From: Umbilicaria muhlenbergii | Lineage: Eukaryota > Ascomycota > Lecanoromycetes > Umbilicariales > Umbilicariaceae | Assembly: GCA_000611775.1 (NCBI GenBank) | Contig: KK106984.1 | Span: 2,724,892-2,788,891 of the forward strand | DNA: 64,000 bases | Direction: 5' to 3' | Part shown: in pieces, positions 47,374 to 59,488 of the stretch | Layout: every line of letters begins with the position of its first letter | Position numbering within the stretch: the stretch's first letter is position 1 | The notes under the pieces: model-generated | What the model was told of the DNA's origin: nothing | Databases searched by the model: none | What the model saw: only the letters and a program-made list of their open reading frames with translations | Made by a program: the position numbers and the translations under genes

Positions 47374-48032
47374 ATGGTCAAAACCAGTGTCCTCAACGAT
47401 GCGCTCAACGCCATCAACAACGCTGAGAAGAGCGGCAAGCGCCAAGTGCTCATCCGACCAAGCTCAAAGGTCATCGTCAAGTTCTTGACCGTCATGCAGA
47501 GACACGGTACGTCGGGATATCTGCTATCTCTCACATCATACAGTTCATCTTTTCGGGTTGATAACTAGGCAATGGTTTCAATCAAAAATAACTACATGAC
47601 CTTTGCCCTTTAAGTATCCGATATATAGAATTCTTGCGACCGATCTTACACGTTCTCTGATATCCTACCTGATGTAAAGCGTTTAATCGACCGCAACATA
47701 CTGACCTGATGTTTCCATAGGCTACATTGGTGAGTTCGAAGAAGTCGACGACCACCGATCAGGCAAAATCGTCATCCAGCTCAACGGCCGGTATGTCCTT
47801 GTATATGTCTGTACGCTTGAATCACCGCTCATCCTACCACAGTATCAACAAGACCGGTGTCATCTCTCCCCGCTACAACGTCCGCATCGGCGACTTCGAG
47901 AAATGGGTTGTCAAACTTCTGCCGTCTCGTCAATTCGGCTACATCGTCCTCACAACCTCGTCCGGCATTATGGACCACGAGGAGGCCAGGAGAAAACACG
48001 TTGCTGGGAAGATCATCGGGTTCTTCTATTAG
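47374..48032 (+). CDS. rps22: 40S ribosomal protein uS8 (S15a/S22)
   Basis: Three exons: 47374-47506, 47721-47790 and 47843-48032; introns of 214 and 52 bp. The product has 130 residues, the exact usual length of eukaryotic uS8, and reads [20 protein letters not shown] at the start and [20 protein letters not shown] near the end. Binds 18S rRNA in the small subunit. The longer first intron is usual for highly expressed ribosomal protein genes. All junctions restore the conserved sequence (RH-G-YIGEFE, LNGR-INKTG). Confidence 0.97.
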
Positions 48033-48440
48033 AAATCTAGGCTGGCAAAAGTTATGGCTGTTCGGGGTTGTCACAGAAAGGAGGGAGTACCGCATCGGAG
48101 CGCGTTAGAAGGTGCTGATGAGAAGCATTAGCACGTAGACAGCTCATCAATTGACGGTCTCAAGCCTTGACCTATCTGCCGAACGAGCCGAAGTGACACC
48201 CGATATGTGATAGGGCTTATGCCGGGTGATGCAACTCCATCTGTACTTGATACAGCAACAACAACAACAACGTAGTCCAATTAACGATACTGGTCTACAC
48301 TGAGCAAGGCACACAGTAGAATGGACCTTGCTTAAGAGAAACACTCTGTCATGCTTTATGCTTCCCCCTTGACTTCCCCGTAGCGGGAAACCAAGGCCGA
48401 GGCATATAAACCTGTTGACGGCCGAACCCAACTCATAAAG
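48033..48440. other. Intergenic between uS8 and histidine phosphatase
   Basis: Short spacer holding the uS8 3' end and the next promoter. It contains an (ACA)n run at about 48252-48270. Nothing else seen. Confidence 0.4.
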
Positions 48441-49814
48441 ATGGTCCTCACCACCATCTATTTGACCAGGCATGGGGTAAGTACAAACCCCCTCCTCTGC
48501 GCTGGATAGTCATACAACATTGTACCATTACCCCCTGGCGACCGACCTTACGAATATGCACAATTGAGCCCCGCCGACCCCGCCGTTCCGATAACGGCAG
48601 CACATGCAATCCACACTTCCAACTACACAGCCCCACCCACCGCTCCTCCGCAACAAAGAAGACTTGACTGACACAATCCCGGCCGCTCCAGTTCCGCGTC
48701 AACTGGACCCTCAACCCCGCCACGGGCGAATACTACACCAACGTGCCCTCGCCCACCAGCATCCCCTCCGACCCGCCGCTCGCGTCGTACGGCGTCGAAC
48801 AGGCCAAGCAGTTGGCCGAGAAAGTCGTCACCCTCGATCCGCCCGTCGGTGCCGTCTACAGCAGTCCGTTCTATCGATGTCTCGAGACGCTCAAGCCGAC
48901 GGTTGCGATGTTGGGGGATGTGCCGGTGAGGGGCGATAATGGGTTAGGGTGAGTGAAAAGATGATGGCTTTGAGTGGGCGAGAAGGGGGAGCCGCGTATG
49001 GGATACGGAAGGCGGATTGTGCTGATGGAGGGTTGCGTTTGGTAGGGAATGGTATGGCGTCGCGCGCTTCGATCATCCGTCGCCGGGCAGTCCGGAGCTG
49101 TTGAGGAAGTTCTTCCCCACGTATTCGGTGACGTATCGGCCGTCGATTGTTCCGTCGACGAACGGCGAGACGCTGGAGGAGTTGCATGATCGGTGTGCCT
49201 ATGCGATGTTGCGCATCATTTTCGACTTGGATAGGGAAGAGGGGGAACCGAAAGCGGTGCTGATCTGTACTCATGCTGCGAGTTTGATTGCCATTGGGAG
49301 GGCGTTGACGGGGAATATGCCCGAGGATGTGGGCATGGAGGATTTCAAGCCGTACACGTGTGGGTTGTCGAAGTTTGTGAGGAGGACGGTTCCCAAGGGA
49401 GATGAGGTACAAGAGGTACCGGTTTGGAAACGGGGGATGGCGATACCAAAGGTGGACTGGAGGGGGGGAAAGGGGGTGGCGGGTGGATGGGATTGCGAGC
49501 TCAACGGAGATTGCAGTCACTTGAAAGACGGAGCAGAACGAGGCTGGTAAGTCTTCTACTTCTCTAATGTGATGCACACTCGCCCGTCCTCTGACCCTCA
49601 ATCCCCTCTGGCAAATCTAGGAGCTTCAAAGAAATTTGAGCAAGGAACCTGATTAAGCATGAACAGGCACTTTTCTGGCGACGAATCTTTCATGAGTCCC
49701 ACCGATGGCGATGCTTTCGTTGATGATGCTGAGACCGGAACAAGTGGCTTACCCGGGGCGAGAAAGGAACAGGGTAATGGGTATACTGGTAATGGAGAAG
49801 GGCCGAAGCTATGA
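48441..49814 (+). CDS. Histidine phosphatase superfamily protein (Tfc7/YNL108C-like)
   Basis: Four exons: 48441-48476, 48692-48948, 49046-49546 and 49667-49814; introns of 215, 97 and 120 bp. Product 313 residues. The N-terminus YLTRHGFRVNW has the phosphohistidine motif R-H-G (His11). A second His is in CTHAAS (His174), and SSPFYRCLETL carries the conserved Arg. The pattern matches fungal phosphoglycerate-mutase-like proteins related to yeast YNL108C and the Tfc7 subunit of TFIIIC. The 36-base first exon ends exactly after RHG. The last junction (RGW-HFSGDESF) was chosen over a nearer acceptor because it gives a longer conserved-looking tail; the nearer one would end as SFKEI. Substrate unknown. 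Confidence 0.85.
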
Positions 49815-51113
49815 CGCGCTCCGGATTTCCAACGATGAACATCAACGACTGTGTTCTGATACAGCTAGGGGCGGAGAACTGGGCAATTCCGGAGTTCTCC
49901 CAGACCTTTCATATGCTTGCGACAGTGATGCTAGAGCCTTTAGAAGAAGATCCACCAGGGATCGGTTAGGAGTACAAAGCGAGATTCTTATTGCAAAACT
50001 CGAGTGTTTATGGTAGTCGAAAACTGTTCAAAATCTGCCCGGAAAACAACGTATGAGGTGTAGCTGGGGTTCCCTCTCTGCTGGCTTCTCTAACCCTCCG
50101 CGCAGCGTCAACGTTTCCGTCGACGCAAAGTTTCTAAGTATAAAATCGCACATGCGGAAGGTGACCAGTTGCTAAGGTTGGAACACAATAAGAAGCCGAA
50201 CAGTATCCCGCTTGAAACCCATTTAATCCCACCACGGTACTAGAATCCAATCCAGTCAAGAGTCAAGCACAACTCACCATCTACGAGTCTCTTACTGCAT
50301 CTACCAACTCTAAAGAAATACTTATTGGAGATCTAAGAGGATCGTGACGGTCTAAAAAAGGGGACAAGCGTGAGCCTTGATTCCAGACTCGCCACCACCG
50401 CTGCTGTGGATGGTAGCGAAGCAGCCAACCTGGATCGGTCGTACCGCCTTGTAGAGAGAATTTGGGGAAAAAGCACGATGCCTTACCGCGAAGACAGCAC
50501 ATATACATTGAGGAACATAGAGAAGGTTTGCTATGGTGGTGAGACGATTGCGGTCGTCTATCGTGCATAGCTGATGACTATGTTGGTAGCTTGTATGCTG
50601 AACGTAGTTCTCGACAAATGGTAGGGTCGGGGATATGGGATCGATGGCGTCGATGGTGTGGTTGAAAGTCATGATCCGGCCAGAGTAGTTTGGACCGATA
50701 ACAGCAGGCAAGAACGACGGTCGAAGTCCCAGAGACGAAGGCGCACCTGTGAGGTAAGCCATCTGCAAGAAAAGGAGGCACGAGAGTCAATAAATAATAT
50801 TTGCCGCCGACAGAGATATTTTATTTTGAGAGCCTGTGGTGGCGCCCAGAGCGGCTGTGTAGATTCATTTGGCCGGCAAGATATTCCAGGAGGTGAGGGT
50901 CATTGTAGTACACCTCGAAAGTTGCTGGGTATCCAGGTTCAAGGTCTAAAGAGCCTCTAATGCACAACGCCATGCCTTGTAGAAACCGACCAGATCTATA
51001 GATAAAAATGAATCCTGCCATCGGTCCTGGAACAGAGCACACGACGCCGTGGATAGTACAAATGCCAAGCACTCCGGATTGGTATGTATGCATCAAGTGT
51101 AGGTCTGTCAAAA
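49815..51113. other. Spacer with possible small gene
   Basis: Apart from the doubtful frame at 50352-50762 (-), nothing is recognised. It contains the 3' ends of the flanking convergent genes. Confidence 0.35.
50352..50762 (-). CDS. Doubtful hypothetical coding exon
   Basis: A minus-strand frame beginning MAYLTGAPSSLGLRPSFLPA directly after CCTCCTTTTCTTGCAG, which looks like a splice acceptor with a pyrimidine tract. That suggests an internal exon rather than a start. The first 60 or so residues look codon-biased, the remainder less so. Another open stretch lies upstream (51174-50821). No family recognised, and no complete gene model could be built. Confidence 0.2.
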   Translation of the reverse strand: MAYLTGAPSSLGLRPSFLPAVIGPNYSGRIMTFNHTIDAIDPISPTLPFVENYVQHTSYQHSHQLCTIDDRNRLTTIANLLYVPQCICAVFAVRHRAFSPNSLYKAVRPIQVGCFATIHSSGGGESGIKAHACPLF

Positions 51114-53918
51114 TCAGGCGTTGGCTTGGTATAGGAAGCTGGTCTGCCAGAAACCTACCATGTTGAGAAACCACATCGCTCCCAGCATGAGGCCAATCCG
51201 TAGCCTCAAATCCTCCCTCAAAGTCTTTGCGAAAAGGTTTACCGTCCTGTTCAGAATCTTGTCTCCCGGATGGGTTTTCGAGGCATCTTTGAGTTGATTG
51301 TGGCTCTTGCTCCGTGGTAACTCCGATGCCTGATTCTGCTCATTTGCTTGGGGTTCCTCAATCTCAAAAGCTTGTCTCCCCTCCTTCGGATCAATAATCC
51401 ACGAAGTAACAGTGCTTGTTGCGCTGGCTACATGCCAGCTAACCCATAGAAAAATTGAAGTGATCACCACAAATTCTTGCCATCTGCCTGCAATATGTGT
51501 TCCGTTCGATCTGGCAACACCGAGACTAAGTAGACCTTTGGTGTCTCCTGCTAACCAGATGTGGAACTGCAGGGTGAACGTTTCCAAAGAACATCGGCCT
51601 AGCCACGCGAAGATCGACGAGTGGAAATTGCGAAGGTGTCGACTTGAATTCCGAATTATGACAAAGGATAGAATGGGGAGGCATGAAACATACGGCTCCC
51701 ACCAGTTATAGTCGTATTTGTCCGGCGACCGGCGCGTAATGGTCCAGAAACCAGGCAACATAACTAAAGCACCGAAGACAAAGGCGATCCGCAGCCCAAA
51801 GAAGTGCTTTTGGATGAGGCTGACGGGACCATCACTAGGGGCTTCCCCATGTAAGGCATCCAAAATTCTGACGTACAAAATGCCGGATATCATACCGATA
51901 TAGACAATGTACATATCAAGGGACACTCGGAAACGCCATTCAACGACGTTCCAGTTCATCCCACATGTATATCTCAACAGCCAGAAAAGCTTGTCCAGTA
52001 TGCCAGGCGTTTTAGTCAAAGCTGTAACGAGGATTGCGGAGAGGAGGATCTTGCTGAACAAGAACGGAAGAGATGCGTTTCTTGACCGCCCGACACCCAT
52101 AGTCGAATAGATGATTATATACCAGAAGCTGACAAGTGGGGCAAAGTAGTAGAAAAGATAATCCGTACGCATAATATACGGCAGCAAACAGCTTAGAAGA
52201 TTAAGGCGAACAAGGACCGAAGCGCATCGGCGGAAGGAGTAATCGCCTCTCCTAAAAAAGAAGATCGTGTGACCGAAACCAGTCATGAAGAGATAGGAGG
52301 CGACCAACAGACGGATGACTTCATAGATTTCGAGTACCCTGGAACCTCCGGTATAGTGATAGATCAAGATCAGGAATTGCATCCAGCCTTTCCACTCATC
52401 GGTTTGATCCCTTGACAGGAATCCTTGATCGGATCGTTTTTGACTCTTGTTGATAGCTTCCATCGACGCTGATGTCCGCATGGGTCTACGTATGGACAAG
52501 ACTCCAAGCACGAATGTAATCACGCACAGAGTTGTGAACTCCGACGAGACATACTGCTTCTGTAGTTTATTGAATAGCTGGGTACGGTCTGCAAGGTAGC
52601 AGTAGGCCAATGCCAAACCCAGAACGAGAAGTGCATGAGATAGTTTGGATGATGGCAGCATCTGCAGGCGTTTAGAATCTGTGACTTTCGTCAGAAAGGC
52701 AGAAAGGTCATCCGAAACAAAGGCTCGACACGTACCTCGCATTGTAATCGAAGTGACAATCGGTAGCACGGCGAAGGCGTTTACCAGGACCAACCATTGG
52801 ACCCAGCCCAGGGGCCCATAAGCACTGCAACATGTTCTGTCAAACGGATATCCTTTTGAGACAGCCGCTTCTGCATTGCACCTCAAATTCAACAATATAT
52901 CTGCTTTCCGATCGGCTACCGGTTGTACAACGTGTATGCCGCTCTCTTCATAGGCGTAGTCCAGCCCCCAAGTCATCAACGAATAGCTCCACAGGACATC
53001 AGCCCCTTGATACGCTGAGAGCTGCTGCAAGTAGTCATTCATCGGGTCTATCTTCTCAGGGGTAATGGTCGCGGCGCGCGGTGGTGATAGCGACTCGTAC
53101 ATTGGGACCTGAACAGGCGCAAGGAGAAAGAGATTGTTCGGTCCACCATCATTCGCGGAAGATAGAGACGCAAAGCTCGACGGTTTCCCCGACTTCACCG
53201 TTGTCATGAACGAAACGATCCTATCGACGGAATCCCTGAAATGCTTTAAAGGAGCAGTATCGATATGCCTGGCGTCCCAGAGACCAGCACCAACCAGCAA
53301 GATGGTCGCACTCTGCGACGCGTTTGTTCCCGGAGTCGTCGAAAGTGAACGAGGCCGATATGCCACGAGTACATCATGGAGTCTCGATGAATTGAGGAAC
53401 GGGTCCCAGATGAAATCCATGAAGACGTCGTCCCTGTTGAAGCTCAGATCCGCATGCTTTTCTGCGTCGCGCATGTCGTTCTCGGCGCCATCGAGATCCA
53501 ACTTCTTCGCCGTAGCCCAGAATATCTGCCGTACTGTGGAATCTCCAACGTAGACGATCCTTTGTGACTTCAAACAGCTTGAGATATCCTTGGCCTTATA
53601 TTCGTGAATGAGACATCCCGGAGCTTGCCAGTTGCGAAACGAGTGCTCAATGTTGGGCTCCTGTGAGGCATCAAGCCAACGACCTTGGGTGAGGAGAGCT
53701 CCGCACTTGTGGGGATCCATTGTATCTATACCATAATCTTAGCCGATGTCATGTCGTGGATATGAAGGAAGTAAAGATGTAGCATTTGATCTCTTACCCA
53801 ACCAGAGATAGCGGTACAAGGCTGCCAAGGCAACGCAAAAGAAGACCATGAGCAAGGCACGGTCAATGGTTCCGGCTAGAGTTAGCCTTGGTGATCTCAG
53901 CCTGCGGAAGCGGACCAT
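51114..53918 (-). CDS. Cas1p-like O-acetyltransferase (10-TM acyltransferase family)
   Basis: Two exons (53918-53798 and 53725-51114) around a 72-bp intron; 910 residues. The short first exon gives a signal-anchor (ALLMVFFCVALAALYRYLWL). A luminal SGNH/PC-esterase-like domain follows, with VYVGDSTVR (nucleophile Ser103) and ESGIH (His305). The C-terminal half is polytopic, with about ten membrane segments and the family's conserved WMQFLILIYHYTGGS region (about residue 485). Known relatives: Cryptococcus Cas1p (capsule glucuronoxylomannan O-acetylation) and animal CASD1 (sialate O-acetyltransferase); they act in the Golgi. Probable role: O-acetylation of cell-wall or glycoprotein sugars. The Asp that usually stands three before the His (D-x-x-H) appears as Ser here. 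Confidence 0.9.
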
Positions 53919-54907
53919 GCTTGCTTGCGATTGAAAGCAAGACTCCTCGAAGTAGTTGCCGTCACTGCTAAACAGAGACGAAGGAAACCGGCAAAAGAAA
54001 AGGTAGGAGAACGGGTAGACTGAGATCCAGGTCCGGCTAGTGGGCGGTAAAGCCCTAGCTCCAACCCGCCTAAAGTACCTCCCTACCTTCGACGATTCTT
54101 ATAAACTCATCCACAAACACCACACTGTGCACATAGATAGAACGTTTTTGACGAGTGACTGTGTTTAGTACTCAGGCAGTTGTCCACCTGTTTCGCTGAT
54201 ACACATGACGAGGCGAGGAACGGCAGAGGATGAGGAAAGGGTGTCAACGCAAAACATGCAGGATTGACAAAAGCTTTCGAACGTGGTTCCTGGGGGCGAC
54301 GAGACAGACAATTTGAAAACGTCTTCGAGTCTCTTCTTGAAAGTTTATATGCATTCCATTCTGCCATCCCGTTCCTCCGTCGATGATTACACTTACAAGC
54401 ACATCGCCGTGGCGGAGACTCCCGAATCTCCTGGACGTTGTCACTTTACATGCCGGCACATGTGCACCAGGCATCGATACAGGGGCATGAGGCAGCCTCA
54501 TATGTATATGAGTACCTCGTACATCTACGATATCTCGTTGGGCGTCTGCACTGACAAGTGCGCTAACTCCAGAGGGGGCAAGCGTCGCGTGCCGTCTCCA
54601 CGACTTCGAACTGCAAGGGCGCTGCCCACTACTGGTCCAAGGGAGATGATGGCTTTTGCACAAAGAGTGTACCTTGCAGTGCAAGTTATTTACAGATGCA
54701 AGACCATCTAGGAAGGCGGACTGCCACTGGGGTATCTCCATACCGTACTCAAAAGTGATTTCATTGCTCGTCTCTGTAAGGTGCTATGTCTTCTACGACT
54801 AGTTTTCACTACGGAAGTATAGAAGAGTATACGCCGTGGCCGATCAATACACGGCCTGGAGATATGTACGCCAGGCGCCTTGCTAATATGGCATCAACCG
54901 AGTACCC
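53919..54907. other. Intergenic, no supported gene
   Basis: About 1 kb between the start of the Cas1p-like gene and the stop codon of the ubiquitin-like gene (both minus). Overlapping open frames on both strands at 54244-54741 have no recognisable domain; they appear to be chance frames in GC-richer DNA. Confidence 0.4.
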
Positions 54908-57361
54908 TCAAATCTCAATCAAAGGCTGCTGCTGCGAGCCTTGCGCCTCTCCGGGAGGCGAGGCTCCACTTCCTTCTGCATTGTTCCCTTCATCCGTCGT
55001 CCCCGCAGCTGTTCCGTCCTGTTCCCGCGCTGCCTCTTCCGCTTCACGTTCCGCCCGCTCTTGCGCCGCTCGCTCCGCAGCCTGACGTACTGCCTCTGCA
55101 GCGTCCCTGGCGGCGATGTGCCGTTCACCAACACCGGGAACCAAACTTGCCAGAAACAACGCGACGGCTCTCTCCGCCCTTCTCAGATTTCTCCGGATCA
55201 AGTCTCCATCCCGATTTTGCTGCTCCCGAAGTAATCGTTCCGCAACCTCTCTCGGGTCCAGTTCACCTTCGGCCCGCCCCCCAGCATTACTTCTCTCTGC
55301 AACAGGGTCTCCACGCGCAGCTCCACCTTCCGCGTTGGGGTGATCGTTACCAGCAACAGGCATCAGACCCTCAATATGTCTGCGCAAAGGCTCCCAAATG
55401 GCCTGCTGCAGAGGACGGAACACCCCTGTCTGCGCGACAAAAACGAAGACCGCACACAGGCCCAACAAAATCGTCCGGCGCCACCCTGCTCCTGAAGTGA
55501 AAAAGTAGACAAAACCGAACAGACGGATCAAGAGCCAGAGGTGTCCGCCAAGGGGCAGAATGATGCGGACGAGATCCCGTCCTGGATTGGGCTGTTGTTG
55601 TTGTTGCTCTTGCTGCTGCGGCGGTTGCGCCACTACCCCGCCATGTTGAGCGGGCTGAGCTAGAACCTGTTGTCCATTGGCTGCACTGTCACGGCGGGTC
55701 ACTGTAATTTGAGAAGCAATGTCCGGACGATTATGGAAAATGGCCTGGGAGCCACCATTGATTGGAGAGACACTGAGGGAAGGGGTAGTGTACATCTCGG
55801 AATGTGTCATTAGAAGGGCACGTGGACCGCTTGGGGATGAAAGAAGATAGACCATAGGCGAGGATGGCGTTGTTGATGTGGAAGCAGTTGTCGATCTCTC
55901 GGCATTAGTTTGGCCTCCATTCACACCCGCACGAGCACGTGCCTGCTCAGCCCACAGGTTCAAATTATTTAGTCGAGCAATCTGCAATGGATTCAGATGT
56001 TCCTGCAGAATGTTCTGCTGATTAACGAGGTCTCCTAGCTGCGTCCTGGCTTGTACAAACTCACTCACGGGTGGGGAGTATCCACTGGCCAGCGTGGCTT
56101 CCAGAGAAGATAGACGCTGTTGCATTTGGGCTAGCGAGTTTCGCATATGTTGGCTTCGCCTTTCGATCAGGTTTGAGGCTGTCTGCTCTCTGGATGGACT
56201 CCCGGGGCTCTGCAGCGGCTGCCTCATATCAGGTGTCCCTATGGGCTCTGTTGTAGGTCCTCGAGCAGTGGCGATGGATGTATTAGGCACAACTCGCTCA
56301 CCGCCATTTATACCTCCATTGACACTGTTGCCGAGGGTGGGAAACGTTGCGATGCTTTCGTTGATGGTCATTCGCCAATGGGCTCCATTGGGCCCCTGAC
56401 CTTCGCGCACAATGGTAGTGGTGTTGCCTGTATCTCCAGGTCCTTGACCATCCCCTGGTGTTGTAGACTGGTCGCCCTGTTGCGCACGTATGGGCGACTC
56501 CGCTCGTTGATGCAGATCTCCAGCCAGATTCCCCACTCCATGCAATCCAGCCGCAGCCCGTGCTTGCTGCTGCTGAGCCAAAGTTTGATGGAACGATTGA
56601 TTCATGTGAGGTGGCTGGTGCCAAGGGCCCGTCTGATTCTGATTATGGGGCAGCCCTGGAGGATTGTTCATGCCAAGCATGTGAAACGGCAAGCCAAGTT
56701 GTTGGGTTAAATTCGCGAGATGATGGTTCAGATGGTGGGCCGTGTGTGGTGGTAGTTGACCTTGAGGGATTTGCATGTTCTGCCAAGGCATACCAGGGGC
56801 TGGAGGAGTACCATCCATACCTCCACGCATGAACGCTTGCCCGGGCATTGGCCTACTTGGGGGACCATTTGGTGGTAGCTGGCCGGTGCTTGCTGGTCGT
56901 GGAGGAATCTGGGCCTGGGGTCCAGAAGAAGCTGGCGTCGGAAGATTTGAAGACGGTGAGGACGGTGGGTTTAGGTTTTCGGCGGTAGGGGGAAGAACCA
57001 GATGTAGTAAAAGCGGTTCGGCGCTGTTGATCTATACGATTTCATGAGCATCTGGCAGCTTCAATTTCAATGCAACTTTACTCACGGTATCCTGCCCAAA
57101 CACGTCTTTCAGCATGGTAGTCTCATGGGTCAGAGCCTTGCCTCTATAGATCAGCCGTTGTCTTTCTGGTGCAGGCTTCGTCGCTACAGCATCGCGTATT
57201 CTGAGCTTGAGCTCGCCGACGGTCGTAGAGGTAGGTACAACGGGGAAGGTGAGCTTCTTCGGCACTTCGGTTGACGGTGAGAGCACATGGAGAACTATTG
57301 TTTGTGCTCCTGAGCCTGGGCCGTCAGACGAGGCATTGCTGGGCCCTTCGTTTGTATCCAT
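54908..57361 (-). CDS. Ubiquitin-like-domain membrane protein (HERP/Usa1-like)
   Basis: Two exons (57361-57086 and 57031-54908) around a 54-bp intron; 799 residues. The N-terminal ubiquitin-like domain (about 20-105: TIVLHVLSPS..., RQRLIYRGKALTHE) is split by the intron. A long Pro/Gln/Asn-rich linker follows, then two adjacent membrane segments (about 580-602 and 611-627) and an Ala/Glu/Arg-rich, probably helical tail. UBL plus a C-terminal hairpin membrane anchor is the layout of HERP/Usa1 proteins that organise the ER-associated degradation ubiquitin ligase; that role is inferred from layout only. The gene shares a 314-bp promoter region with the divergent phosphatidylserine decarboxylase gene. 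Confidence 0.8.
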
Positions 57362-57675
57362 AGTGAAAGCGCCTCGCAAGAAGCGTACACGCGGAAGACT
57401 GGAGAAGCTAGGACGACCGAGAAGCCATCAGTGCACCATTAGAAGATCGTGCCATTGTACCGCCAAAGGCACAGCTCAATGTGGCGAAACAATGAGCTTG
57501 CGATGATGCTGATGTGGCAGGAATGCCAAACAGCCATCAGATAATCCTGGTAGGGCTGACTGCTTGGCGGAGCAGCTTGGATGATCGCCATGCCATCATA
57601 CATCGTACATGTACCTAAGCAAGTCGATAAACTGCACTAATCCGTACCGCGCACCGCACGCGCAGACACCTCTGC
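57362..57675. promoter_or_regulatory. Divergent promoter region (UBL protein / PSD)
   Basis: 314 bp between two opposite start codons, so it is likely to contain both promoters. No clear binding site could be assigned. Confidence 0.5.
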
Positions 57676-59488
57676 ATGGCCGCTTCACGGGTTGGAAGGA
57701 CGGCCATTTACCGCAGGCTAGATCTGCTAGCAGAGAGGCCTCCATACCCCGTTGCCTACACCTGTCCTTCCTGCTTCCACATACGCCCTTCTACACGCCA
57801 TTTCGCAGCCTCGGCGAGGCGGAGCGAGCAAGCACGGCAACATGACAGAGCTTCCTTTGGCTCGAGACTTCGCACCGCGCTTCGGAACACGAAGGTCGTA
57901 TGGTATCCCATTCCAGTAGGAGTGGGCATTGGCTTCCTCGGCTTCGCACAGCTGTACCGGGTACGGCAACGGGAGAAAGTTAGGCAAGAAGAGCAAGAGG
58001 AAATTGACCACGCTGTTAGTAGTGGCAACAATGGTGATGGAGGTGAAGGTGGGAGGCCAAAGAGGAGGAAGCGAATACGACCGACCGGCCCTTGGTTAGT
58101 AACGACTGTCACTGCTCGTTGGGGACTTTCCGCCTCCCACTGGCTCTGACATGGTAATCGCAGGCAGGTCCAAGTCATGTCGACCTTACCTTTGAAGGCC
58201 GTTTCGAGATTATGGGGCCGCTTCAACGAATTGGAAATTCCGTATTATCTACGCATTCCTGGTTTCAAGCTATATTCTTGGATCTTTGGCGTCAAGTAAG
58301 TGCCCACGCTTTATTTAGGCTGAAGAATACTGACGCTTGTACAATAGCCTATCTGAGGTGGCTGAGAATGATCTCCATGTATATCCCAATCTCGCGTCCT
58401 TCTTCTATCGAACACTCAAACCAGGCGTGCGCCCTCTGGATTCAAATCCGAATGCGCTTCTGTCACCAGCCGATGGCCGCGTACTTCAATACGGCACTAT
58501 TGAACGTGGCGAGGTGGAGCAAGTAAAAGGCATGACTTACAGTCTGGATGCGCTTTTGGGGACGGCACCACCAAGAGCATCCTCAAATGATGTTCCACCT
58601 CCCAAGATGGTGCCTGTCGATGGTGAATCTTCAGGGCGGGCGCAGACACCTTCCGAGGCTGCTGATGTGAATGCAGCCGAAGATTCGGAGTTCGCCAACG
58701 TCAATGGCATCTCCTACACTTTGCCGAACTTGTTCTCTGGGCCGGAGAGTCAGCAAGGCTCTAACGCTGACAGTTCGATGGACGCATCAACAACCCCGAA
58801 ATCGGTGTCTGAAGCCGAGGTCCGCGCTGACCTCGCGCTGGGTGACGGCAGCAGACCCTGGTATGCTGCGGCAAAGGAGAAATCCCCGACGGCTTTATTT
58901 TACGTTGTGGTTTACCTAGCTCCCGGGGATTATCATCGCTTCCACTCACCAACTTCCTGGGTCGTTGAAAAACGACGTCACTTCGCCGGAGAGCTATACA
59001 GCGTGTCTCCCTACTTGCAGCGTACACTACCAGGGCTTTTCACCCTCAATGAACGGGTAGTACTATTGGGACGCTGGCGGTGGGGGTTTTTCAGCTTCAC
59101 ACCCGTGGGAGCAACCAATGTCGGTTCGATCAAGATCAACTTTGACCGCGAGCTTCGCACCAACAGTCTAACAACGGACACTGCGGCCGACCGGGCGGCC
59201 GAGCAAGCCGCCGAACGCGGCGAGCCCTATTCAGGTTACGCGGAAGCGACATACCAACAAGCAAGTAAGATTCTTGGCGGTCATGCTTTAAGACGAGGAG
59301 AAGAAATGGGAGGGTTCCAGCTGGGGAGTTCGATAGTACTGGTGTTTGAAGCGCCGAAAGGGCGACGGAAGAGTTTCGACGAGGGGTGGGAAGAGGGCGG
59401 CAGGAAAGGCGGGTGGCGCTGGGGGATTGAAAAGGGACAACGGATTAAATATGGCGAGGCTATGGGCTGGGTTGAAGAAGAAGATTGA
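57676..59488 (+). CDS. psd1: Phosphatidylserine decarboxylase, mitochondrial type
   Basis: Three exons: 57676-58094, 58164-58295 and 58348-59488; introns of 69 and 52 bp. Product 563 residues. The first 60 residues are rich in Arg and poor in acids (mitochondrial presequence), followed by a membrane segment (about 74-94). The core has LSPADGRVLQYG, PGDYHRFHSPTSW (catalytic region) and LGSSIVLVFEAP near the C-terminus. That last motif is the self-cleavage site: cut between Gly510 and Ser511 to give the pyruvoyl alpha chain; yeast Psd1 has LGST. A Ser/Pro-rich insert of about 110 residues lies between the two halves, as often in filamentous fungi. Known reaction: phosphatidylserine to phosphatidylethanolamine, inner mitochondrial membrane. 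Confidence 0.93.

Noticed and set aside
54244-54741. Overlapping 140-165-codon frames between the Cas1p-like and UBL genes
   Set aside because: Both strands are open at once and neither shows a domain, splice pattern or bias; treated as chance.
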